Assembly (NCBI GenBank): GCA_016763135.1
Contig: JAESUI010000197.1
Span: forward strand, 1 to 21,770
Reading direction: 5' to 3'
DNA: 21,770 nt
Source of the DNA: Flavobacteriales bacterium
GTDB taxonomy: Bacteria > Bacteroidota > Bacteroidia > Flavobacteriales_E > Vicingaceae
The notes under the pieces are model-generated. The model had not been told where the DNA came from. It did not search any database and saw only the letters and a list, made by a program, of their open reading frames with translations. The position numbers were made by a program, and so were the translations under genes. Shown in pieces: positions 16,301 to 21,770 of the stretch (its first letter is position 1; every line of letters begins with the position of its first letter).

Positions 16301-16746
16301 CTACTGTTGCTCAAGAAACCTCTACGCTGTATCATGTGATAGAAAATACGCCCTAATTCTACTAAAGAAATTTCTTCATTGATTGCTTTTGCTCTTAATT
16401 CGTAGGGATTCAATCTAATCCATTCTTTAAATTGTTCATCATCAAAAACCTTTTTATTTGTCCAAATTTTTACTTTTTCAAAATCAACTGGACAAAATTG
16501 GTTTTTGGCTAATTCCCGTAGTAAATATCTTTTTCTTAATCTTCTTCTAAAAAATTGTCTTCTTGTCCCTCTTGCATCAGTTCTACTCGCATTTTTAGAA
16601 GTTTCTCTTCCCTCCCCTTCCCCTAAGTTTTCTACTCCTTCAGGAAATATCCTACTTCCAGTCCCCAAAATTTTATTTTCTTTATCATCAATTAACGCCC
16701 ACCCGATAGAGTTGGTTCCTAAATCTAAACCTAAAATTTTTGACAT
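13330..16746 (-). CDS. cas9: Type II-C CRISPR effector nuclease Cas9
   Basis: The 1138-aa product carries all Cas9 hallmarks. RuvC-I LGLDLGTNSIGWALID has catalytic Asp at residue 8, followed by an Arg-rich bridge helix (RRQFFRRRLRKRYLLREL). RuvC-II IKVELARDLK has Glu at about 570. The HNH motif QIEHIFPWSRSLNDSFMNK has His at about 650. RuvC-III HHAVDALVMACS has Asp at about 795. The C-terminal part (from about 900) should hold the PAM-interacting domain. No csn2 or cas4 is present, giving subtype II-C. It is compact compared with the roughly 1350-1500 aa of many Flavobacteriia Cas9s. The promoter region shares a 22-bp element with the tracrRNA promoter. All catalytic residues are intact, so interference may work even with cas1 broken. 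Confidence 0.98.
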   Translation of the reverse strand: MSKILGLDLGTNSIGWALIDDKENKILGTGSRIFPEGVENLGEGEGRETSKNASRTDARGTRRQFFRRRLRKRYLLRELAKNQFCPVDFEKVKIWTNKKVFDDEQFKEWIRLNPYELRAKAINEEISLVELGRIFYHMIQRRGFLSNSRSAGAENNEKSVIFIGDTKIGKIGISETTDSIEDNKTLGSYLNQIQPKEHDSFKQDLERIRNRYTTRQMYIDEFEQIWEKQKVFHSELTNELKTLLGGRKKDGYAEDGVLFHQRPLRSQKHLVGNCSFEPKKTKCQLSAIPFEEFRVYQWVNTVECNGKKLNEQEREILVQQLFNKEKPNFMALRKVIKKADSSFQFNYKDDDRIVGTHTISQLSSKKFFGANWFDFTEKEQEDIWHVLYSFEDRDKLKQYANTNWGFDEEKASKISKFNLKDGYANLSRKAINNILPFLKLGFTYDLAVVLGGIKNAFGENWNSLEEEKRNLIIDNIYDIVRNSKKGGFIDTLKSFLKSDYNLAEKQLSKLYHHSATIDVQEIVDKLPVDKNADKEIQSIRNPIVTTALFEIRKLVNEIIDNYDKPDQIKVELARDLKISKTKRREIRLEQQRLERETDRVKAELDYIGQRYTHDTILKYKLWEECNKTCPYTGKQIQISQLFSGEVQIEHIFPWSRSLNDSFMNKTLCFADENRAKGDLTPYEFYNKKGFEKWEQIKAQALSCFKNKKGYPKAYNKFKQFIKKEHDSDFISRQLNDTRYISKEAKNYLSKICNNVQVAPGQMTANLRQKWGLNSILNDENTKSRDDHRHHAVDALVMACSSRNHLQELSKWNRYHRTGELKDFPMPWTTFRQDAEKAIDQILVSHKKTDNLLTIRTSKTKKNGVEYKNVGVAARGQLHLDTVYGKRKDVFTGKEAYHVRKQLVSLTPAEVPKIVDSSIHKLVERRIEGLGLKINEKDRKPIVKLKEEKKLFEQLFNEPLFLPNKNGEPVPIKKIRIRKNFGNAVALDNNEKQWVDLGKNHHVLIYKNEKEELQEDVVTFWVAVERKKQKQAVIQLPPEDKKGEIVTTLQINDIFLLGLKEEDIDWENPNNDILKKHLYRVQKLSSKFYEFRLVTESKIDKKDMPYYCRIQSFGEGKTGWLTFNPIKVKITSIGKIMKV

Positions 16747-16770
16747 GATACAACTGTAATTTTGAAACAG

Positions 16771-16836
16771 TTAAATTAAGCCAATTCAAAGAGAAAAACA
16801 ATACGGAAAAACACCTACCGTGTGTACACATCTTTT
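16771..16836 (-). promoter_or_regulatory. cas9 promoter with element shared with tracrRNA
   Basis: Read on the minus strand, the 22-bp element AAAAGATGTGT-ACACACGGTAG (16836-16815) is followed by TTTCTCT at +19 to +25 and a -7-like TTAATTTAA region (TAATTTAA at 16778-16771), then the ATG at 16746. The tracrRNA promoter has the same element with one mismatch, the same TTTCTCT at the same offset, and its -7 element one base further away. The centre (TGTGTACACA) is a perfect 10-bp palindrome, suiting a dimeric regulator. Confidence 0.6.
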
Positions 16837-16868
16837 CAAATTTGTAACAACAAACTAATTACTTCTTA

Positions 16869-19121
16869 TTACTTCTTAATCCCAAAAGGTACTTTTAGAT
16901 TTACGACAATATTTCTTCCCATATTATAAATATTATCTGTTTTTAATCGAGATAAATGGCTGTAATATTCTTTGTCTAAAAGGTTTGTAATGCCAATACT
17001 TAACAGGATTCTTTGCTTACCAATTATTACGTTTCCACCAATTTTAGCATTTAATAACAAGTATGATGATGTACTTGATTCAAAAACATCAACATTATTT
17101 TGCCCAAAAATAGTATTTACAGCAACACTTATAAAAGGTTTTTTAATGAGTTTAAAATCTTTTATTTCCGCTTTTAAAGTATTTAATAAATTATTTGCTG
17201 GTATTTGAGGCAAACTTATTCCATCACTTTTTTTTCCAATTACCATTGCAAATTGAGTTTCAAAATGTAACCAGTGCATTGCGTGTGGATGAATATCTAA
17301 AGTCGTTTCAAAACCATACAAATTAGCATCATTTTGAGTGTAGGTATATACTTGGTGATTATCAATTATCGAATCGGTTGGTACTAAGAATATATAATTA
17401 GCTATCGCATTGTTAAATGCAGAAAAAGCGAAAGAGATATGTTTGTTGACATATTCTATTCCAAAATCAATTTCTATGTTTTGTTCTGTGCTTAAATCTA
17501 ATTTTCCTATCTCATATCTAATAGTTCCTTCGTGTACACCATTAGACGATAACTCTGCTAAATTTGGTGTTCTAAATCCACTCGCTACATTTATTCTTGT
17601 TAAATACTTGTCTGTCCATTTATAGGTAAGTCCCAACGATCCATTTACACTCTCATAATGTTGTTTAAACGCTCGTTTATAGCCTTCCTCTCCAAATTTT
17701 CCTGTCTTTTTTCCATCTATTGTTTTTGCATCAAAACGGATTCCTGTTATAGTAGAAAATTTCTTTTTGGAATACTTTATCATTGTAAACCCTCCTAATT
17801 GACTAATGTTCGCATCAGAAATTAAACTTTCTTCTCCTCTATTCTCATTGGTTTGATATTTACCTTGAGAGCCAATTATAATCTCAATATGTTTAAATTC
17901 TGGTAAATGCCATTTAATATCGTAATTAGTAGTTTGCAACAACATATCTAATACAGCAGAATCCAAATTAGAGTGATAAAAGGATTCAGATAAATTCCCT
18001 CCTTCAAATTCTTTACGAATATTGGTCAAGTAACCCAAGTTTAATTTTATATGCGATTTTTTAATGTGAAATGTATTTTGTGTGGAAACAATATGATTGG
18101 TAATTACTTGAAATGGCTCTAATAACTTTCTACTCGTATTTTGAACCCCTAATTCTTCTGGAATACCAATAGCGGATTGTAAAAAAGAATAATTAACATC
18201 ATTTGTCCACCATTTTTTCATAAAACCTACACCAACTTTTAAAGCACTCGCTGTGTAACGTGTATTGGTAACTCGTGAACCATTTCCTCCTTGTTTGTAA
18301 TCTCCGTGAGAACTTCTACCTCCTCTAATTTTATATCGAAAATTTTCGGTTGCTCCTTTAATCCCTAAAGTGGATTGATAACCATTTGTATTCGAGAAAT
18401 ACTTTGTGCCAAAATCTCCAACAATAGTGTTGATAGATGCTGGTCGCTCCTCTACAAAATGTAAGACACCTCCCATTGCATCAGCACCATAAAGCAATGA
18501 AGATGGTCCTTTAATTATCTCAACTTTATCTATTCCTATCTCACTTAACCCTAATCCGTGTTCATCACCAAATTGCTGATTATCAATAGGAATCCCTTGA
18601 CTAAAAATCAACACTCTATTATAGCTTAATCCTCTTATTACAGGTTTACCTATTCCTGTTCCAGTACTTACCATATTAACACCAGCTACATTGGTTAGCG
18701 ATTGCATTAATGTAGGAGATGTGGATTGTTCTAACTGTTTACTATCAAACTGTATTACTTCAACGGGGTTTTCATCTTGACTACTATGATAAACAGAGGA
18801 AATAACAAACTCTTTTGTTTCAATTACTGCCTCAGTCAACTCAAAATTTAAGATGGTATCTTGGTTTATTGCTACTGTTTTTAAGAGTATAGCATACCCT
18901 ATAAAAGAGACTTGAATTTTATAAGTGCCTTTTCTTGGTAAATTTAAAGTGTAATCTCCATTAACTTCAGAAACTACTCCTTTTTTAATTTCTGGTAAAT
19001 AAATGTTTACACCAGGAATAGATTTTTTTGTTTGGGAATCTATTACTCTCCCTTTTATTTGTTGTGCCATAAGCACAGTATTAGCCATAATTATAATGAC
19101 TAATAATACTAAATTTTTCAT
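16869..19121 (-). CDS. TonB-dependent receptor, probable metal uptake
   Basis: The 750-aa product has a signal peptide ending near VLMAQQ (about residue 20), a CarboxypepD_reg-like domain (about 22-105: IKGRVIDSQTKKSIPGVNIY, NGDYTLNLPRKGTY), a plug (about 115-235: LMQSLTNVAGVNMVS, IRGLSYNRVLIFSQGIPID, KVEIIKGPSSLLYGADAMGG) and a barrel ending KVPFGIKK. It lies 50 bp downstream of the His-rich protein gene in the same orientation, probably one operon. The QFGDEHG stretch in the plug and the His-rich partner suggest a transition-metal substrate, by inference only. It sits between cas9 and the tracrRNA, an unusual place for an uptake gene. A tandem TTACTTCTTA duplication covers its stop codon. 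Confidence 0.93.
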   Translation of the reverse strand: MKNLVLLVIIIMANTVLMAQQIKGRVIDSQTKKSIPGVNIYLPEIKKGVVSEVNGDYTLNLPRKGTYKIQVSFIGYAILLKTVAINQDTILNFELTEAVIETKEFVISSVYHSSQDENPVEVIQFDSKQLEQSTSPTLMQSLTNVAGVNMVSTGTGIGKPVIRGLSYNRVLIFSQGIPIDNQQFGDEHGLGLSEIGIDKVEIIKGPSSLLYGADAMGGVLHFVEERPASINTIVGDFGTKYFSNTNGYQSTLGIKGATENFRYKIRGGRSSHGDYKQGGNGSRVTNTRYTASALKVGVGFMKKWWTNDVNYSFLQSAIGIPEELGVQNTSRKLLEPFQVITNHIVSTQNTFHIKKSHIKLNLGYLTNIRKEFEGGNLSESFYHSNLDSAVLDMLLQTTNYDIKWHLPEFKHIEIIIGSQGKYQTNENRGEESLISDANISQLGGFTMIKYSKKKFSTITGIRFDAKTIDGKKTGKFGEEGYKRAFKQHYESVNGSLGLTYKWTDKYLTRINVASGFRTPNLAELSSNGVHEGTIRYEIGKLDLSTEQNIEIDFGIEYVNKHISFAFSAFNNAIANYIFLVPTDSIIDNHQVYTYTQNDANLYGFETTLDIHPHAMHWLHFETQFAMVIGKKSDGISLPQIPANNLLNTLKAEIKDFKLIKKPFISVAVNTIFGQNNVDVFESSTSSYLLLNAKIGGNVIIGKQRILLSIGITNLLDKEYYSHLSRLKTDNIYNMGRNIVVNLKVPFGIKK

Positions 19122-19171
19122 AATTGTATTATTAAATAGTTATTAGCAAGTGATACTTGCATTAATTCCAA

Positions 19172-19504
19172 CTATTTAATTGAAGGTGGTCCTCGTAATC
19201 GTAAATTGTTGAGGCAACTATTTACGACTATCCAGAGATGTTTAGTTATAAGTTGCTTCTGAAAATAAGGGATTCTACTTTTCGTATGAAAAACAAAATC
19301 GTTTAAAAACGTAGTGGATAAATTAAAATCACAAATAAAGTCTGGGTGTTCAAATTCAAACTCGTGAAAGTGTATTGTATCTTTATCTATACAAGCATGA
19401 ATTTGTTCGTGATGTTCAAAATATTCGTGGACTGCTTTCCCAACAATAACATTGAAAAATGCTAGTACTAAAACTAAGCTTAATATCCTTCTTAAGAATT
19501 TCAT
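19172..19504 (-). CDS. Small exported His-rich protein ending in RGPP
   Basis: The 110-aa product has an N-terminal hydrophobic segment (RRILSLVLVLAFFNVIVG, about 5-22). A His/Cys/acid-rich stretch follows, HEYFEHHEQIHACIDKDTI then HFHEFEFEHPDFICDF (about residues 27-60). The C-terminus has LRLRGPPSIK. Similar small proteins with a metal-ligand-like stretch and a terminal R-x-P-P motif accompany TonB receptors in Bacteroidota, which points to metal binding at or near the membrane; this is from memory of context, not a proven family function. It precedes the TonB receptor gene by 50 bp. A -7-like TAGTTTCG lies at 19526-19519, just upstream of the start. Confidence 0.75.
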   Translation of the reverse strand: MKFLRRILSLVLVLAFFNVIVGKAVHEYFEHHEQIHACIDKDTIHFHEFEFEHPDFICDFNLSTTFLNDFVFHTKSRIPYFQKQLITKHLWIVVNSCLNNLRLRGPPSIK

Positions 19505-19592
19505 TAATTATATTCATACGAAACTACTTATTTTTAATCCATAGCCGATTATCTTTCACACTTTTAAAATCCATTTCTTTCTACAAAAAGAA

Positions 19593-19659
19593 AAAAGATG
19601 TGTATACACGGTAGATAAAAAAACAGACTACCTTTCTCTAATATATTTTCTTAGATTTG
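19593..19659 (+). promoter_or_regulatory. tracrRNA promoter with element shared with cas9
   Basis: The 22-bp element AAAAGATGTGT-ATACACGGTAG (19593-19614) is followed by TTTCTCT at +19 to +25 and a perfect -7 element TAGATTTG (TAnnTTTG) at 19652-19659. Transcription should then start near 19666, at the beginning of the anti-repeat. The same element and spacing occur upstream of cas9. Confidence 0.62.
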
Positions 19660-19665
19660 TAGTAG

Positions 19666-19750
19666 AAAGATATTCCAATTTTAATCTTTTCACAATAAGG
19701 CTATATGCCGTAGATGAAAATCTTGAGTCCTGCTTCGGTGGGACTTTTTT
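19666..19750 (+). ncRNA. tracrRNA
   Basis: The anti-repeat is TTCCAATTTT (19673-19682), AATC (19683-19686), a 4-base bulge TTTT, and CACAAT (19691-19696). It pairs with the crRNA repeat: UUGGAA, AAAA, GAUU, a GAUU bulge, and 5' GUUGUG, apart from a 2-base gap. Next come a nexus-like hairpin AAGGC-tatat-GCC (19697-19709), a hairpin AGAT-GAAA-ATCT with a GNRA loop (19712-19723), and a terminator AGTCCTGC-TTCG-GTGGGACT plus T6 (19726-19750). The RNA of about 85 nt guides repeat processing and Cas9 loading. A perfect -7 element lies just upstream. It ends 15 bp before the stop of the convergent HTH gene. Confidence 0.9.
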
Positions 19751-19765
19751 ATTGTATTACAAATT

Positions 19766-20068
19766 TTAATTCCTTTGGTCAATTCTATCATTATTTCTTC
19801 CATACTTTTTAAGTGTATCTAATCGTTCCAGTATTTCACTTTTTTTGAAATACACTCTTGTGTTGAGTTTGTAATAAGGAAGAAGTCCTTTATTCATCCA
19901 GTCATTAATTGTAACCAATGAAACTCCAAAAAATCTTGCTAAATCTTTTCTAGCAAGTAGCTTTTCTTCTTTTACTTCAAATGGTATTCTTTTTTGTGCA
20001 AGTGCTTCATCCAGCTTTTCTTTGAGAATTTTCTCAAACTCCTTTACAGTTAAAACAATAGTTTCCAT
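19766..20068 (-). CDS. Helix-turn-helix DNA-binding protein (excisionase/MerR-like HTH_17 type)
   Basis: The 100-aa product has an N-terminal helical segment (VKEFEKILKEKLDEALAQ, about 8-25) and a winged HTH: LLARKDLARFFGVSLVTIND then WMNKGLLPYYKLNTRVYF (about 37-75), with a basic tail (KKYGRNNDRIDQRN). Such proteins are typical of Bacteroidota mobile elements and act as excisionases or small regulators. No integrase or transposase is seen in the window. It lies on the minus strand, convergent with the tracrRNA, and 71 bp downstream of the 362-aa gene, possibly in one unit with it. DNA binding is well supported; target unknown. Confidence 0.85.
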   Translation of the reverse strand: METIVLTVKEFEKILKEKLDEALAQKRIPFEVKEEKLLARKDLARFFGVSLVTINDWMNKGLLPYYKLNTRVYFKKSEILERLDTLKKYGRNNDRIDQRN

Positions 20069-20139
20069 AGTGTATAATGTTAAAATTATACGTCAAAATT
20101 CTCTCAACTTAACTGGAGGGATAGGCAGGGGATAATCCC

Positions 20140-21228
20140 CTATTTAATGAAACTTTCTACTTCCTTTATTCTACTTTGCACTTTTTCAACAATCTCTGGC
20201 AATTCAAGACGATTAAAAATTGGCAGTATATTTTTTAGGTTTTTTAATCTTGCCTTTGCTTGTTCAGGTGTGAGAATTCCTCTTTTTATTGGGTGAATTT
20301 TTTGAAAGACCTTTTTAACACTTTCTTTACTTGAATCCGTAAGGAGTGATACCAATTCATTGATTCTGGTTTGTTCATGAGAGGTAATAAATTCTTTTGC
20401 GTCTTGAAGGTAACTTATAATTAATGCTTTTTCTGTTGAATCCAAAAGTCCTTCTTTTGAGGTTATTTGTTTTTTATCATCAGTATAATTAGCTTTCTTT
20501 CGTAATATGTAAATTAAACTTCTTGTAAAACAATCTGAGGTTATTTTTGAAAACCCAAATTCAAAAATAAAATCATCTTCATTTTCAGAGTTTTCATCAA
20601 TTAAACTAGAGGTCATATATAATCCATTTTCTTCAGAATGATATAATGTTGGAATAAGTTGATGCTCTTTTTTCTCTATGTAATTTCCCAATTCCTGAAT
20701 AAGAATATTTATACATTTTAACATTCCTCCTTCATTATTTAGTATAATCCTTTTATCTGTTTTTTTTGCATAAATTTCAATAAACGTTGAAACATCCTTA
20801 CCTATAGCTTCCAAAATGGATATTAAAAAAACGTGATGTTGTGGGGATTTTTCAAATATTCTATCCTTAGCAGGTTCTTTTTTAAATTCTAATTCTACAT
20901 CTAAAATTGGTTTCCATGATTGTTTATTCTTTGATTCATTGAACTGCTCTGGAGGAAAAATAGTATGTCTGATAACATAGTCTTCTTTAGTGCATAAATC
21001 ATAAAAATTTTGCTGGTATCCATTGGATAACCAATTACATAATTCTTTAAAATAAGATTTGTCTTTTATAATTAAAGTCTCCTTTACTGGAATCTGTAAT
21101 GGTGAATGCTCAACATCTAAAATACCCTCAAATTCGATTGACTGAGAATTCAAAACATCAACAATTTCTTGTTCTATTTTGCTTAAATTTTCTTTACTTG
21201 ATTTATCTTGATTCTTCCTTTTAGCCAA
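20140..21228 (-). CDS. Unrecognised 362-aa cytoplasmic protein
   Basis: I do not recognise this family. The protein is lysine/glutamate-rich, without signal peptide or membrane segments. It has an N-terminal charged stretch (KRKNQDKSSKENLSKIEQEI), a central mixed region with WLSNGYQQNFYDLCTKEDYV and GGMLKCINILIQELGNYIEK, and a helical C-terminus (LTPEQAKARLKNLKNILPIF, EIVEKVQSRIKEVESFIK). The only reasonable start is a TTG at 21228, because an in-frame TGA lies two codons upstream and the next Met is far inside. The unusual start may mean a truncated 5' end. It lies upstream of the HTH gene on the same strand, in what looks like an accessory segment. Confidence 0.72.
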   Translation of the reverse strand: MAKRKNQDKSSKENLSKIEQEIVDVLNSQSIEFEGILDVEHSPLQIPVKETLIIKDKSYFKELCNWLSNGYQQNFYDLCTKEDYVIRHTIFPPEQFNESKNKQSWKPILDVELEFKKEPAKDRIFEKSPQHHVFLISILEAIGKDVSTFIEIYAKKTDKRIILNNEGGMLKCINILIQELGNYIEKKEHQLIPTLYHSEENGLYMTSSLIDENSENEDDFIFEFGFSKITSDCFTRSLIYILRKKANYTDDKKQITSKEGLLDSTEKALIISYLQDAKEFITSHEQTRINELVSLLTDSSKESVKKVFQKIHPIKRGILTPEQAKARLKNLKNILPIFNRLELPEIVEKVQSRIKEVESFIK

Positions 21229-21412
21229 CGTTCAACTTTTTTGTATAAAATAAGGTTATGTAAAGTTAAGATAAAAGATATAATACTTTAAAATAGCCAT
21301 TTTTATCAGTAAAAAAATATTATGCTACTTTAATTAATGATTTCAACGCATACAGTCGTTTTAAATCTTCTCGAAATGTGTTCGATAATAGGTTAATAGG
21401 GGGAGCATTAAG

Positions 21413-21442
21413 AAAAAAGCCACTATTTTTAGTGGCTTTTTT
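21413..21442. terminator. Strong bidirectional terminator
   Basis: A perfect 13-bp stem, AAAAAAGCCACTA / TAGTGGCTTTTTT, closes a 4-base loop, with A and T runs on both sides, so it can act in both directions. Confidence 0.82.
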
Positions 21443-21557
21443 GTTTTTTACCAATCAATTAGTCACATCCCATGTCCAAGTGGTTTGATATTGCTCAATT
21501 CATACCAATGGATAATTGACAACTACCATAGGATAACTCAGCCTGATCTTTTCGGCA

Positions 21558-21581
21558 TCTAGAACATAACTTAGTTCTAGA
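21558..21581 (+). promoter_or_regulatory. Perfect inverted repeat upstream of the 21655 gene
   Basis: TCTAGAAC / GTTCTAGA are perfect 8-bp arms around an 8-base spacer (ATAACTTA). The site lies 73 bp before the start of the downstream partial gene and has no T run, so it looks more like an operator than a terminator. Confidence 0.4.
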
Positions 21582-21654
21582 AAAGGTAATTAAAAAAATA
21601 CATTATGAAAAAAATTACCATTCTTACTACAATATAAACTAAATAAAATGTATC

Positions 21655-21770
21655 ATGAAAATACGATTTAACCTATTTAATCAACGCAGTTGGACCGACC
21701 TACTTGGTTTGGTCATAACAACACTACTTTTTTCAAGCACCACTTGGGGGGCTATTATAACATCTAAATC
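21655..21770 (+). CDS. N-terminus of an exported protein (3' truncated by window)
   Basis: From ATG 21655 the frame stays open to the window end (38 complete codons): MKIRFNLFNQRSWTDLLGLV then ITTLLFSSTTWGAIITSKS. The basic start followed by a hydrophobic segment and an S-T-T-W-G-A stretch reads as a signal peptide with cleavage near residue 33. Such starts are common among Bacteroidota secreted surface proteins. Nothing more can be said without the rest. A perfect inverted repeat and a mini-ORF lie upstream. Confidence 0.62.
   Translation, partial: MKIRFNLFNQRSWTDLLGLVITTLLFSSTTWGAIITSK

Larger units (their letters stand above)
21229..21654. other. Intergenic region with terminator, inverted repeat and no clear gene
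   Basis: It holds a strong bidirectional terminator (21413-21442), a perfect inverted repeat (21558-21581) and a 10-codon mini-ORF, MKKITILTTI then stop (21605-21637), resembling a truncated signal peptide. A minus-strand frame without ATG ends at about 21325 (INLLSNTFREDLKRLY... then KSLIKVA) and looks protein-like, but overlaps the terminator hairpin. Bases 21443-21557 show nothing recognisable. Confidence 0.6.

Noticed and set aside
15921..16759. Plus-strand open frames opposite cas9.
   Set aside because: They are shadows of the intact cas9 coding sequence with no recognisable protein features.
16859..16878. Tandem TTACTTCTTA duplication at the TonB receptor stop as a mobile-element target duplication.
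   Set aside because: It is a simple adjacent duplication with no insertion sequence ends nearby.

Overview
The window looks like an AT-rich Bacteroidota chromosome, most likely Flavobacteriales. The evidence is two large TonB-dependent receptors with N-terminal carboxypeptidase-regulatory-like domains, a lipoprotein with the Bacteroidota-type Cys/Asp-rich 'GSCTY' motif, few Shine-Dalgarno sites, promoters with the TAnnTTTG -7 element typical of the phylum, and a compact type II-C CRISPR-Cas locus.

Bases 1-10181 are a phosphate-related and signalling neighbourhood: the 3' end of pstB, phoU, a small secreted carboxypeptidase-regulatory-like protein, a MORN/YwqK-like repeat protein, a PhoB-type response regulator with an atypical receiver, an exported acetolactate-decarboxylase-like lipoprotein, a TonB receptor and a beta-helix lipoprotein on the minus strand, a canonical PhoB-type regulator, and a tandem universal stress protein. 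Three promoters (both regulators and the TonB receptor) share one architecture: TTAA(C/T)-N6-TTAAC, then 21 bases, then a -7 element. This is probably the operator of a PhoB-like regulator, and it suggests the two regulators and the receptor form one regulon.

Bases 10182-11175 are gene-poor and decayed. They hold a 105-bp second copy of an internal cas1 segment with a Trp-to-stop change, a frameshifted small ORF and another remnant. Bases 11176-11806 are a CRISPR array of ten identical 36-bp repeats and nine 29-31-bp spacers, followed by an intrinsic terminator.

On the minus strand, converging on the array, lie cas9 (1138 aa), cas1 (broken by a one-base frameshift) and cas2. The tracrRNA was recognised at 19666-19750 on the plus strand from its anti-repeat, nexus-like hairpin, GAAA-capped hairpin and UUCG terminator. 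It is about 2.9 kb from cas9, separated by a TonB receptor and a His-rich small exported protein that look like a metal-uptake pair. The cas9 and tracrRNA promoters share a 22-bp element (one mismatch) in the same orientation and at nearly the same distance from the -7 region, which suggests common control of the two interference components.

Bases 19766-21770 hold an excisionase/MerR-type HTH protein, a 362-aa protein I do not recognise, a strong bidirectional terminator, a perfect 8-bp-arm inverted repeat, and the start of an exported protein that runs off the window.
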